A DNA stretch of 64,000 nucleotides from Clostridia bacterium (GCA_017550315.1 JAFZPN010000054.1:1-64000); one strand, 5' to 3'. Counted from the first letter of the stretch, positions 44,471 to 53,713 are shown. Notes: generated by a model not told the origin, from the letters alone. Made by a program: numbers and translations.

Positions 44471-45727
44471 TTAATTCCCGTCCCGGAAGACGATCTCTCC
44501 CGAGCGCAGGTCGGTGACGGTGAGGATCCAGCCGCCCGCGGGGACCGGTTCCGGCGACTCGGATGCGGGATGCACGGTGAGCTGATCGTCGAGGCGGCGC
44601 AATAGATTCCCGAGCAGGGTGTCGGGATCATATTCGGCGGAGTAATACAGATCGCCGTGAAAGTCCGATCCGGCCAGGAGGGACAGGTTGTTGCAGATCT
44701 TGCCGGACTCGAAGCGGCTGATCTTGTAATCGACGTACTTTTCGTAATCGCGGTCCCAGGAGGCGTAGGCCGGGTCGTCCCGCCGCACGAGCTCCGGATA
44801 ACTCTCGGCAATGAACTGCCCGAGGGTCTCTGTCACCGTGACTGCGCCGATGAAATTGATGTGCGAGGAGTCGTATGCGTCGGTCGAATAATCGACGATG
44901 CCGAGATTCATCATATTGTAAAGCGGAAGCCCGTACTTCTCCCCGAGCAGCTTCTCCATCGTCGCCGCGGCGTCGCGGTTCTCCTGCGTCGCGGTGAACG
45001 GGACGTAGGTGAACAAGAGATCGATTCCCCGCTCCCGGCACCAGCCGATCAGCTTGTCGAGATACTCTACGTTGACTGTATGAAGCTCCCGCGCCGTGCC
45101 GTCCGCAGATTCGGTATATCCCTCCGCGTCATAGAAGCCGAGCACGAACGCCGCGCCCTTCTGCGGGATGTCGCGCGGGAGGAAATTGTCCTTTTTGATC
45201 TCCGACCAGCGGCTGTGATACATCGCGAACGGGAACAGGAAGTCATAGCGCTTCTCGTAGTCGTCGAAGATGTCCCGGACCGCTTCGATTTTCAGCCCGG
45301 ACAGCGGGAAGACATCGAACTGGACCCGCTGCATGTCCCGGGAATCCGGGCGGTATTTGCCGTTCCCGACCTCGGAAAACTCGACGAAGCCGAAGAGATC
45401 GATCACGACCAGTTTCGGGTCGGTATAGCAGGACAAGAGCTGAAGAATGTAGTAATCCTCCGGCAGCGTGCAGTTGCCCTGTCCCCAGTTGTAGGAGGCG
45501 ATCCCGCACGCGCGCCACATTTCCTGCGGGAGGATCGTGTTGTACGCATGGCTCGTGCCCATGACGATGACGTCGAAATCGGTGTCGGAGGCAAAGAACT
45601 GCTTGTATTTTTCATCCACGTCGGTCTTGTCGAGAAATCGCGCCGCCGCGTGGATCGACAGTGCCAGCAGCACGGCGAACACGAGTACGCAGCCGCATCG
45701 CCATAGGGTTTTCTTTCGATCGGCCAC
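44471..45727 (-). CDS. SGNH-like membrane-anchored protein, partner of the adjacent MBOAT
   Basis: The start is GTG 45727 after GGGAGGTGA, giving 418 residues; the frame is open further upstream but overlaps the MBOAT gene. Residues ~8-30 are a membrane anchor. The extracytoplasmic part has the SGNH-type blocks VIVMGTSHAYNTILP near residue 57 and DSSHINFIGAVTVTETL near residue 310, as in DltD/AlgX-like partners. It follows the MBOAT gene by 13 bp and shares its promoter. The likely role is the final O-acyl transfer to a surface or extracellular polymer. Confidence 0.8.
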   Translation of the reverse strand: MADRKKTLWRCGCVLVFAVLLALSIHAAARFLDKTDVDEKYKQFFASDTDFDVIVMGTSHAYNTILPQEMWRACGIASYNWGQGNCTLPEDYYILQLLSCYTDPKLVVIDLFGFVEFSEVGNGKYRPDSRDMQRVQFDVFPLSGLKIEAVRDIFDDYEKRYDFLFPFAMYHSRWSEIKKDNFLPRDIPQKGAAFVLGFYDAEGYTESADGTARELHTVNVEYLDKLIGWCRERGIDLLFTYVPFTATQENRDAAATMEKLLGEKYGLPLYNMMNLGIVDYSTDAYDSSHINFIGAVTVTETLGQFIAESYPELVRRDDPAYASWDRDYEKYVDYKISRFESGKICNNLSLLAGSDFHGDLYYSAEYDPDTLLGNLLRRLDDQLTVHPASESPEPVPAGGWILTVTDLRSGEIVFRDGN

Positions 45728-45740
45728 ATCCTCACCTCCC

Positions 45741-47219
45741 TCAGAACTGGAAATAGATGAAATTCGTCGCGTTGTAATCCGAACCCCAGACGCCGAAGAC
45801 GAGGATCGCAAGGATCGCGCCGATGTAGACGACCCAGCGGAAATACAGCGGCTGGCGCTCGATCTTCGCGCTGATCGTCGGTCTGCACCGCGTATAGACG
45901 CCGACGGCAAAGAGGATCAGAAGCCCGACGAGGAGCAGACGGAATTCCCGCTCCCCGAGGCCGCAGGTATAGAGGCTCCCGTCGAAAAGGATCCACGGGT
46001 TGAACGTCCCGGCGATGCTCCGGAGTAAGCTCACGGCGTGGCGGATCCCGTTCGCGCGGAAGAAGAGCCAGGTGAAATCGATGAGGAGGAAGGTCCCGAC
46101 CGTCTTCACGCAGCGCGAGGCGAAGGTCGGCGGCCTCTTTTTGCGCTTTTCGGCGAGATGCGAGAAGCAGTCCTCAAGGATCTGGAACACGCCGTTGATC
46201 CCGCCCCAGAGGACGTAGGACCAGCGCGCGCCGTGCCAGAGACCGCTCAGAAGAAATACGATCAGGATATTGCGGTATTTGACGAGTCTTCCCTTCCGGC
46301 TGCCGCCGAGGGGGATATACACGTAATCGACGAACCAGGTGTTGAGCGTGACGTGCCACCGCTTCCAAAATTCGTGGATCGAGGTCGAGAGGTACGGCGT
46401 CTCGAAGTTGTTCACGAGCCGGATCCCGAGCATTTCCGCGGCGCCGAGCGCGATGGTGGAATACCCGGCAAAGTCGCAGTAGATCTGGAAGGCGAAGAGG
46501 AACGTCGCTATCACGATGAACATGCCGGGGTACTTTTCAGGGGAGCCGTAGACGGCGTTCACGAAGATCGCCGCGCGGTCCGCGATGACCATTTTCATGA
46601 AATATCCCCACAGCATCACGACAAAGCCGTGCCGCGCCGCTTCATAGGTGGGCCGGGGCAGTTCCCTGAGCTGGGACATAAGGTTCTCCGAGCGCTCGAT
46701 CGGGCCGGCGACGAGCTGCGGGAAGAACGAGACGAAGAGGGCGTACTGCAGGAGGTTCTTCTCCGCGGGCACTGTCCGGCGGTACACGTCGATCATGTAG
46801 CCGATCGTCTGGAAGGTATAGAACGAAATGCCGACGGGCAGGATCGGATCCCAGGCGGGCGTCAGCGCCGTGATCCCGATACGGGAGAGAACGGCGGTGA
46901 GCGTGGAGCAGGCAAAGCCGAAGTACTTGAAGAGGAAGAGCACGGAGAGGTTCAAGACGATCCCCGTCACGAGGATCGCGCGCTCCCGCTTTCCCGGTGC
47001 GTCGGATCCCTCTTTCCGCGCCGCATCGATCAGGCGGGCGCAGCCGTAGGTGAGGAGCGTGGAGAAGAGGATCAGGACGATGTACCGGGGGTTCCAGGAC
47101 ATATAGAAAAAATAGCTGCACGCCAAAAGCCACGGGGCCTTGGCTTTCCGCGGCAGCACATGGAAACATATCAGCGCGATGGGGAAAAACAGAACAAAGC
47201 GAAACGAATTGAAGAGCAT
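45741..47219 (-). CDS. Second MBOAT-family membrane O-acyltransferase
   Basis: I start this 492-residue protein at ATG 47219 (MLFNSFRFVLFF) after GGAG; the longer open frame crosses the promoter. It has about eleven membrane helices and the conserved SIHEFWKRWHVTLNTWFVDYVYIPLGG and GLWHGARWSYVLWGG with the catalytic His. It resembles AlgI/PatA-type O-acyltransferases and ends in YFQF, like the MBOAT protein at 19773 (YFQF). The pair with the SGNH protein downstream forms a complete acylation unit. Confidence 0.92.
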   Translation of the reverse strand: MLFNSFRFVLFFPIALICFHVLPRKAKAPWLLACSYFFYMSWNPRYIVLILFSTLLTYGCARLIDAARKEGSDAPGKRERAILVTGIVLNLSVLFLFKYFGFACSTLTAVLSRIGITALTPAWDPILPVGISFYTFQTIGYMIDVYRRTVPAEKNLLQYALFVSFFPQLVAGPIERSENLMSQLRELPRPTYEAARHGFVVMLWGYFMKMVIADRAAIFVNAVYGSPEKYPGMFIVIATFLFAFQIYCDFAGYSTIALGAAEMLGIRLVNNFETPYLSTSIHEFWKRWHVTLNTWFVDYVYIPLGGSRKGRLVKYRNILIVFLLSGLWHGARWSYVLWGGINGVFQILEDCFSHLAEKRKKRPPTFASRCVKTVGTFLLIDFTWLFFRANGIRHAVSLLRSIAGTFNPWILFDGSLYTCGLGEREFRLLLVGLLILFAVGVYTRCRPTISAKIERQPLYFRWVVYIGAILAILVFGVWGSDYNATNFIYFQF

Positions 47220-47327
47220 GGCATTCTCCGCCTGCGTGGACCGGCGCGCCGTTCTGCCGGATCGGGTATAGTCCGGTCGAATCCGCGCCGTTTTTGACGG
47301 TTTTGGGGGCAACGTGTCACCGCCCTG

Positions 47328-47356
47328 ATTATACCACAACCGCATCGGATATGCAA
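47328..47356 (-). promoter_or_regulatory. Promoter for the second MBOAT-SGNH operon
   Basis: On the minus strand TTGCAT (47356-47351), 17 bp, TGG-TATAAT (47333-47328). Confidence 0.75.
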
Positions 47357-47375
47357 GAGCGATTTCCGCGGGCAT

Positions 47376-47413
47376 AAAAAGCCCCGGAAGACTGGACGGA
47401 AAGCCTTCCGGGG
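47376..47413 (-). terminator. Terminator after the 47421-49892 lipoprotein
   Basis: CCCCGGAAG (47382-47390) pairs with CTTCCGGGG (47405-47413); CTTTTT follows on the minus strand. Nearly identical in sequence to the terminator at 49985-50024. Confidence 0.85.
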
Positions 47414-47420
47414 ATGGAGA

Positions 47421-49892
47421 TTATTGATGTTCGGCCAGCCAGATTCCCACGCGGGACTGGATGTTGCGCACGCATTTGTCCGCGTCAGCGCCTCCGCCGA
47501 GGTAGGCCGAGACCTCCTCGAAGACGATCTCCTCGATCTCCGGCGGGGTGTAGTTCACGTACGGTGTGAGGGACGCGCCGTCGAGCAGGGAGCGGATGCC
47601 GTCGATGAGCGCCTCGCCAAAGACGATCACCCTTCCGTTTATCGGAGCGGTCTGGACATTGTTCTCCGCACGCTGTTTGATCTCGGTCCTGGAACCGGTT
47701 TCGACGATATAATACTGTCCAAAAACCTCCGCCTGACGGTCATACGCGGATTTCAGGGATGGAAAAACATCGGAAAACAGAACGGCCAGAAGGTTCCCGG
47801 AATTCCCGCCATATCCCTCCGGATCGAAAAAGAAGGTACGGATCAGTTCCCACGCGGCGTCGGGATCGGAGCAATAGGATGTAATCATGCAGACGGTATT
47901 TGTGTGAAGATCGACCGTATCCTGCCCGTTTTCGCTCGGATAACCGACGGTTGAAAGCTCCGGACCGTCTTCTTCTGTTGCGCCGAATCTTTCTTGTAGT
48001 TCATAGATCCCTCGAACACTCTGGTACCACGCGCTCTGCAGGGCGATCGTCCCGTCGCGGTACGGTGTGAAGTCGTTATATTGTTCATCGGCGCTCATGC
48101 CGGCCCAGAAGCTCGCACGGCGCATGAATTCGTCACTGTCCTTCGGAAGCGTTTTCAGATAGCGGAGCATTCGTCCGAAATCCGCGCGGTCGAAATGGCA
48201 CGTGCCGGTGTTATAGTCGATCCAGCGGCCGCAGCCCGACGGTCCGAGCAGAAAGTCCGTCCAGTTCTCCTGCGTGAGGTCTTCGATGCCGACCGATCCG
48301 TTCGGACGCGATTCGAGGAAGTCGAGCGCCTCGTCGAGCGTCCAGCTTCCCTTCTGCGCGTATTTGCCGAGTGTGTCGCTCCGTCCCGTCAGCGCGCGGA
48401 GTGTGAAGGTCGGGCTGAGGCCCCACAGGCCGCCGTCCCGATCGGTAAAATACGAGCGGACCATGCCGAAAAGATCGTCGAGACGCACCTCTGCGTCGTT
48501 TTCAAGGTACGGCGTGAGGTCGCGGTACAGCTTCTTCTCAATCATCACGTCGACGATTTTCTTGCCGTTGTTTGCGAGAATGATGTCCGGTGTGTAGAAG
48601 CCGTTTACCACGTTGAAGCACAGACGGTCGAACCGTTCTTCGACGGCGATGCTGTCATCCAAAACATCCGTGAGCACGACGCGCATATCCGGATGCTCGC
48701 GGTTGAATTTCGTGATCTTTTCCTCAATATCGCGGTTTGTGCCGAACATGGCGTTCGCCACTTCGATGACCTTGACCGAGGACAGATCGACGTCGTCCGC
48801 GCGGCGGTAAAGGGTGATGCCGTCTTCATTTTCCGCCGTACCCGCCGTATCGTAAAACATAAACACATCGGGCGCGACGGCTCCGACGAGGTAGGCAGTC
48901 GCCGGGAGGTTCGAGTTCTGCCGGTTCAGAACAAGAACACGCTCTTTTCCTGTCACGGCATAAATGCCGTCGCTGTCATACAGGTAATAGTCCGCGCCGG
49001 GACCGAAAATGACCTGGGCATGATCGTACCCGAGATCGGCGAAAAGCTCCGCCTGCGTACGATCCGCCCCGAGCTTCCAGATCTTCCTGCCGGGCGTCTG
49101 ACCCGCCGTGAACAGGCAGGAGCCGTCCTCCCGCACGTCTGAAAGAAGAACGACCGCCTCCTCGGAGGAAACGGAATACCGACGGTTCAGTTCTGCATCG
49201 AGGATCGAGAGTTCGGTTCCCGTGACGGCAATCGTTGTTCCACCTGGGAAAAGCGCAGCTTTCAGGTTGAACATCCCGTTGTCATTCGTTGGATTCCCGA
49301 ACAGATCCCGGACGGGAGCGGACCGGTGATCCGAACCGTCAAGGGCCATGCGGTGGAATGTGAAATCCTTCGCTCCGTCCGACGCCGAGCGGTAAGTGAG
49401 ATACCACACCCCGTTTTCCGTCACTCTGCCGTGATGGAACTCGTGTCCGTCCTGCATGGGCAGAGGGATGGAAGCGGTGCATTCCCCGTCGGGCAAAATC
49501 GTGCGCAGGGTGGTGACGGTGGACTCAAAAACAACAGGGTTTCCGCCGAAGTAAAGCTGATTTCCGTTCGCGTCGGTCATGGGAGTTTCCAACGTCTTCT
49601 TTGAAAACGCCGTTAGCTTACCACTCTCCGGTTCGTACAGGGGGACGGTCGCCGCGTTCAACTGTTCGCCCTCATACCGGTAAACCTCGGCGGCGCGGTA
49701 AATGCCGGTCAGCGTCGTCGCGTTCTCCATCGGTGCGGATTCTCCTATCACGGGATCGCGCATGGACTGGGAGGGGGCATTTGTCTTTCCGCCGCCTTCC
49801 TTCTTCCCGCAGCCTGTCAGAAGAAGGAGAACGGCGGACAAAAGAGCAAGTCCCCTGTTGGCGCGTTTTTTGTTCTGTTTCGGTGTTTTCAT
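47421..49892 (-). CDS. Propeller/solute-binding fusion lipoprotein
   Basis: I place the start at ATG 49892 (MKTPKQNKK), because a promoter lies at 49936-49964. The product has 823 residues with lipobox LLTGC. Residues ~30-390 look like a beta-propeller (GVWYLTYRSASDG, EDGSCLFTAGQ, FGPGADYYLYDSDGIYAVTG). Residues ~395-815 are a solute-binding domain (IEEKITKFNREHPDMRVVLTD, GGLWGLSPTFTLRALTG, YPSENGQDTVDLHTNT). The C-terminal CVRNIQSRVGIWLAEHQ is shared with its paralogues at 1 and 50031. It forms its own transcription unit. No permease is nearby, so it may be a sensor rather than a transport component. Confidence 0.85.
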   Translation of the reverse strand: MKTPKQNKKRANRGLALLSAVLLLLTGCGKKEGGGKTNAPSQSMRDPVIGESAPMENATTLTGIYRAAEVYRYEGEQLNAATVPLYEPESGKLTAFSKKTLETPMTDANGNQLYFGGNPVVFESTVTTLRTILPDGECTASIPLPMQDGHEFHHGRVTENGVWYLTYRSASDGAKDFTFHRMALDGSDHRSAPVRDLFGNPTNDNGMFNLKAALFPGGTTIAVTGTELSILDAELNRRYSVSSEEAVVLLSDVREDGSCLFTAGQTPGRKIWKLGADRTQAELFADLGYDHAQVIFGPGADYYLYDSDGIYAVTGKERVLVLNRQNSNLPATAYLVGAVAPDVFMFYDTAGTAENEDGITLYRRADDVDLSSVKVIEVANAMFGTNRDIEEKITKFNREHPDMRVVLTDVLDDSIAVEERFDRLCFNVVNGFYTPDIILANNGKKIVDVMIEKKLYRDLTPYLENDAEVRLDDLFGMVRSYFTDRDGGLWGLSPTFTLRALTGRSDTLGKYAQKGSWTLDEALDFLESRPNGSVGIEDLTQENWTDFLLGPSGCGRWIDYNTGTCHFDRADFGRMLRYLKTLPKDSDEFMRRASFWAGMSADEQYNDFTPYRDGTIALQSAWYQSVRGIYELQERFGATEEDGPELSTVGYPSENGQDTVDLHTNTVCMITSYCSDPDAAWELIRTFFFDPEGYGGNSGNLLAVLFSDVFPSLKSAYDRQAEVFGQYYIVETGSRTEIKQRAENNVQTAPINGRVIVFGEALIDGIRSLLDGASLTPYVNYTPPEIEEIVFEEVSAYLGGGADADKCVRNIQSRVGIWLAEHQ

Positions 49893-49935
49893 CGGATACC
49901 CCACGCAAACCTGCCGTTTGTACAATCTTACAATC

Positions 49936-49964
49936 ATTATACCACAATCTACTCTAATATGCAA
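49936..49964 (-). promoter_or_regulatory. Promoter for the 47421-49892 lipoprotein
   Basis: On the minus strand TTGCAT (49964-49959), 17 bp, TGG-TATAAT (49941-49936). Confidence 0.8.
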
Positions 49965-49984
49965 GAGCAATTTTCCGCGGGCAG

Positions 49985-50024
49985 AAAAAAGCCCCGGAAG
50001 ACCTCAGGGGGAAGCCTTCCGGGG
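49985..50024 (-). terminator. Terminator of the sigma/anti-sigma/lipoprotein operon
   Basis: CCCCGGAAG (49992-50000) pairs with CTTCCGGGG (50016-50024) and CTTTTTT follows on the minus strand. Confidence 0.87.
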
Positions 50025-50030
50025 TGTTGA

Positions 50031-52367
50031 TTATCTCTGTTCCGCGAGCCAAATCGACACGCGGGACTGGATCTTTTCGGCGCAGTCTTCGGGGGTCCCG
50101 ACGCCGCCCATCCAGGCCGAGATCTCCTCGCGGATCAGGTCGTTGACCTCCGGCGGGAGCAGATCGATGGCGCGGCCGCCCGCCGAATCGAGCCAGGTAC
50201 GGATCCGCTGGATCTGTTCTTCGTCCGGGGGCTCGACCGTGTACGGCCTGCCGGGTTCCATCCGGTCAAAGAGCGCCTTGATGTTGTCCTCTTCCTTTTC
50301 GTAATCCTCAACCTTCACGTTCCATTGGACCCAGCCGCCGTCCGCAAAGTGCAGATGGACCCACTTCTTTCCTTCTTCCATCGCCTCGTCATATTCGGAT
50401 TTATATACGGTGTACCCGATGGAGGAATCCCCGCGCGGGTCGAGGAAGAGGGCGCGGAGGAATTCCCACGCCTCGTCCGGATGCGGGGCGGTCTTCGGAA
50501 TGACGTATCCGTTTCCGTAGATCTTCACGCGGCCTGCCGGATTGTCCGAGGGATAGCCGACGATCACGAAGTCACGGGTTCCGAACAGATGCTCCACGCC
50601 CATGCCGGTGAGATCCCTGCAATCCGCGAGCGTGTAAAAGCCGAGGCGGGTCAGTTCGCTGTTTTCCCGGTACTCCGGTCGGTTGCTCTGGATCTGTTGC
50701 GCGGTGGGCAGGTTGTCGATATAGCGCAGATAGCGGACGAAGAGCGGCGAATCGAAGGAGCAGGTGCCGGTTTCGAGATCCACGAAGGACTCGTAAACGC
50801 CCGGGAGATACCGCGCCATCGTGCCGCGCATCCCGTACCACTGGGAGAGATAACGCCCTTCGGGGAGGGTCTCGGCGTAATCGAGGTATTCTTCGACGCC
50901 CCAGCCGTCGTCGCTGCCGTAGGGGCCGAGCAGTTCCCGCGTGGAGACCCAGGTCTCGGGCAGGATGCCGTTCGTGAAGCCCCAAAGGCCGCCCTCGCCG
51001 TTGTCGAAAAAGCGCAGGGCGATGCCGAAGATGTTGTCGGGATTCAGCTTATCCTCTTCCCGCAGGTACGGCATCAGGTCGACGGTCCGCTTCTGGCGCG
51101 CGAGGGTCATCATTTCGAGGGAATCGAGGCTCCCGACGACGATGTCCGGGCGGATGATCCCCGTCGTCATGTCGAGCAGGAGTTTCTCGGCGCCTGCTTT
51201 GTAGGTGTCGCTGTATATACTGTAATCGAGCAGGTTGATCTGGATGTCCGGATGCTCAGCGTTGAACTTAACAATGAACGATTTGTCGAGGATGTCCCGC
51301 TGGGCAAACGCGAGCTGCAGCGTGACGGTATCCCCGTCCGCCTCCTCCTCTGCCGGGACGAACCACATCGGGGTACAGAGCAGACCTCTGGACGTGGGAT
51401 CCACGTGCCGGAACAGGAGCCCGCCGTCGGACACGAGCATGAGCTCGACCCGCTCGCCGCCGACGTCGCCGCTGACGAGACTGCCGCCCTCGCCCCAGAG
51501 GACGCCCGAGGAGAGGAAGTTCATCACGGGATGCACGGTCATGGTCCCGCTCTCCTCCCTCCGGAGACAGCGGATGCCCTCGCGCGTGTCGTAGTACAGC
51601 GATCCGTCCGGACCGAAGGCGATACGGCGGTTGGAAGGATCGAGCCCGATCGCCTCGTCATACCCGCCGGTGGTTTTATTGAGTCGGTAGGCCCCGCGGT
51701 CGGAGGAGCCGTCGTAATCGGCAGACGCCCAGATCCGCCCGTCGGGATCGGCCGTGAGGCAGGAGAGGATCCCGCCCGGCTTCACTTCGGTGAGGAAGCG
51801 CAGATCGGACGTGTAGACGAGCGCGGTGTCGCCCGAGACGAGCCAGAGATCGCCGTCCCCATCCGCCGCCATCCGGTCGACGTAGAAGGACGGAGGCATC
51901 CCGGACAGATCCCGGAGCGCCGTGTCGACCGTCAGCGTGCCGTCCTTCCGGTTTGCACGGCGCAGGAGGGTGCCGTCCGCCGTTTCGAGCGCGTACCAGA
52001 CGGAATCGCCGGAAAAGGCGGACGCAGAGAGATATTGCCCCTCTCCCGCCGGAAGATCCGTCTTCGCGAGCACCGCGCCGTCCGTCGAGAGGGCGAATAC
52101 CACGCATCCCGCGCTCATATCGGAAGCTCTTGCCGCGACGAGGACCGCGCCGGATTCCGGATCGAGCATAGCGCCGCCGCCGGGCGTCATGGTCCAGCCG
52201 TCGGGGAGGGTCAGCGGTGCGGCGGTATAGCGTTCCCCGGCTGCGTCGACCAGCGTCGTGTCGAGCGCGCCGTGGACAGGCGTTTTGTCTTTTCCGCATC
52301 CGGCGATCCCCGCGAGGAGGAGAAAAGCCAGAACCAGAGCAAGCCAAAGTTTTCCCGTATGTTTCAT
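50031..52367 (-). CDS. Propeller/solute-binding fusion lipoprotein of an ECF sigma operon
   Basis: This 778-residue protein has a lipoprotein signal with lipobox LAGIAGC. Residues ~30-345 contain propeller-type strands (AADGDGDLWLVSG, TADPDGRIWASAD, AFGPDGSLYYDTREGI). Residues ~350-770 form a solute-binding domain (SFIVKFNAEHPDIQINLLD, GGLWGFTNGILPETWV, VGYPSDNPAGRVKIYGNGYV). It ends in SRVSIWLAEQR, like its two paralogues. GGGGAG precedes the ATG, and it follows the anti-sigma gene by 16 bp. Being co-transcribed with a sigma factor and its antagonist suggests it senses an extracellular sugar or polymer or is itself the regulon's main product. Confidence 0.85.
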   Translation of the reverse strand: MKHTGKLWLALVLAFLLLAGIAGCGKDKTPVHGALDTTLVDAAGERYTAAPLTLPDGWTMTPGGGAMLDPESGAVLVAARASDMSAGCVVFALSTDGAVLAKTDLPAGEGQYLSASAFSGDSVWYALETADGTLLRRANRKDGTLTVDTALRDLSGMPPSFYVDRMAADGDGDLWLVSGDTALVYTSDLRFLTEVKPGGILSCLTADPDGRIWASADYDGSSDRGAYRLNKTTGGYDEAIGLDPSNRRIAFGPDGSLYYDTREGIRCLRREESGTMTVHPVMNFLSSGVLWGEGGSLVSGDVGGERVELMLVSDGGLLFRHVDPTSRGLLCTPMWFVPAEEEADGDTVTLQLAFAQRDILDKSFIVKFNAEHPDIQINLLDYSIYSDTYKAGAEKLLLDMTTGIIRPDIVVGSLDSLEMMTLARQKRTVDLMPYLREEDKLNPDNIFGIALRFFDNGEGGLWGFTNGILPETWVSTRELLGPYGSDDGWGVEEYLDYAETLPEGRYLSQWYGMRGTMARYLPGVYESFVDLETGTCSFDSPLFVRYLRYIDNLPTAQQIQSNRPEYRENSELTRLGFYTLADCRDLTGMGVEHLFGTRDFVIVGYPSDNPAGRVKIYGNGYVIPKTAPHPDEAWEFLRALFLDPRGDSSIGYTVYKSEYDEAMEEGKKWVHLHFADGGWVQWNVKVEDYEKEEDNIKALFDRMEPGRPYTVEPPDEEQIQRIRTWLDSAGGRAIDLLPPEVNDLIREEISAWMGGVGTPEDCAEKIQSRVSIWLAEQR

Positions 52368-52383
52368 CGAAAACTCCCCGGAT

Positions 52384-53088
52384 TCACGATCCGTGTTCCA
52401 TGCTCTCCGCGATGCGGATCAGCATGTCCGCGTCGACGGCGTCGCTGTTCGTTTTGAGGGTGAAGACGTACCCATCCGTCCACGTCAGGGCGAGATACCG
52501 GCCCGCGGAGGTAAAGAGCCTGGCCTCGGTCCGGCCGTTCAATAAGACGGATTCGATGACGAGGTCGCGGTTGTCGAACCAGTCCGTCTCCGCGTCGGGC
52601 TTGATAATGTGCTGATCGAGCATGATGCGGTCGCGGGCTGCGTCGAGGATCGTGTGGGTGACGAGATAGTCCGTCGCGAAATTCGTCTCGAGCGTCCATC
52701 CGTCCGGCAGCCACGCGGGGAGCACGACCTCCTCGATGACCGACGGGACCGGCTCTTCCGCATCGTAGCGGACGCCGACGTGCGTGTCGTATGCGCGGAT
52801 CGCATAGCGAAGGACGGCGGCGCGGACCGGCTGGATCGCCATGCCCAGCGCGAAGAGGGAGACGATCGTGCTGATCAGGATCGCAGCCGCCTTGACCAGC
52901 CGCGGATGAGGTGTCCGCCCCGCGCCGTCCCGCAGAAGGGATTTCACCTCGCGCCGGTACCTGCGGTAGTCCCGGTCCTTCGGGATCGCGGGACCGGACG
53001 CCTGTGTCATCGCGTCCCAGTCCTCCCGGACGATCTCTCCGAGCGCGCGGCGCAGCGCTCCGCGGAAGATTTCCTCTGCCGTGTTCAT
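52384..53088 (-). CDS. Anti-sigma factor with DUF4367-like extracellular domain
   Basis: This 234-residue protein has a cytoplasmic N-terminal helical region of ~65 residues with an Arg/Tyr-rich segment (RDYRRYRREVKSLL), one membrane helix at ~70-90 and an extracytoplasmic domain. The latter contains VVLPAWLPDGWTLE, a typical opening of DUF4367 domains found on anti-sigma proteins of clostridia. It starts one base after the sigma-factor stop and is followed at 16 bp by the fusion lipoprotein. By position and topology it should hold the ECF sigma factor inactive until an external signal arrives. The first ~65 residues lack an obvious zinc-binding motif. Confidence 0.85.
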   Translation of the reverse strand: MNTAEEIFRGALRRALGEIVREDWDAMTQASGPAIPKDRDYRRYRREVKSLLRDGAGRTPHPRLVKAAAILISTIVSLFALGMAIQPVRAAVLRYAIRAYDTHVGVRYDAEEPVPSVIEEVVLPAWLPDGWTLETNFATDYLVTHTILDAARDRIMLDQHIIKPDAETDWFDNRDLVIESVLLNGRTEARLFTSAGRYLALTWTDGYVFTLKTNSDAVDADMLIRIAESMEHGS

Positions 53089-53089
53089 G

Positions 53090-53647
53090 TCAGTCCTCTC
53101 CCTTCTTCCACTCTTCGATGACGAGGCGTCTGGCCCGCATCAGGCGCGTCCGGACCGTTCCCCGCGGGATGCCGAGTTCCGCGGCGATCACGTCGTCCGG
53201 GAGCTCTTCGAGGATCTTCATTTCGAGCACCTCCCGGTACTTTGCGTCGAGCGAGCGGATGATCGCTTTCAGACGGCCGATGCACTCGTCCGAGAGAAGG
53301 AGATCCTCGGGCGCGGGGGCCGCTTCCGTGACGGATTCCTCCTCTTCCTCGTCGTATGCAGTGAACGCGATCTTCTGACCGCGCCGGTATTCGTTGATCG
53401 ACAGGTTTTCGCATGTGCGGAGAAGAATGGCTTTCATCTGTTCGTCCGTCCGCCCTTCGTAGCGTTCAAAGTGTTCGATGAGGCGGAGGAAAGCCTCGCC
53501 GACAATGTCCTCCGCGTCTTTATAGGTAGCCGCGCTGCCGAGATGACGGACGGTGCTCCGGATCAGCATGTCCCCGGATTCCTCCCAGAGACGCCGGATC
53601 CGGTCCCTACCCTCCTCGGGCAGCAGCATCAGCGTGAGCGTAAACAT
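53090..53647 (-). CDS. ECF-type RNA polymerase sigma factor
   Basis: This 185-residue protein has region 2 (EDIVGEAFLRLIEHFERYEGRTDEQ with the helix contacting the -10) and region 4 (LEMKILEELPDDVIAAELGIPRGTVRTRLMRAR, a helix-turn-helix), separated by an acidic linker. It lacks regions 1 and 3, as expected for group 4. It opens a three-gene operon with an anti-sigma factor and a propeller/solute-binding lipoprotein. The operon's own promoter is a standard vegetative TTGACA-TATAAT type, so autoregulation is not evident from that site. Confidence 0.93.
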   Translation of the reverse strand: MFTLTLMLLPEEGRDRIRRLWEESGDMLIRSTVRHLGSAATYKDAEDIVGEAFLRLIEHFERYEGRTDEQMKAILLRTCENLSINEYRRGQKIAFTAYDEEEEESVTEAAPAPEDLLLSDECIGRLKAIIRSLDAKYREVLEMKILEELPDDVIAAELGIPRGTVRTRLMRARRLVIEEWKKGED

Positions 53648-53684
53648 CGGTGTACCTGCTTTTCGCGTTTTTCTCTATGCTCTC

Positions 53685-53713
53685 ATTATATCAGATCGGA
53701 TCCCGCCTGTCAA
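53685..53713 (-). promoter_or_regulatory. Promoter of the ECF sigma operon
   Basis: On the minus strand TTGACA (53713-53708), 17 bp, TGA-TATAAT (53690-53685), 38 bp before the start codon. Confidence 0.8.
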
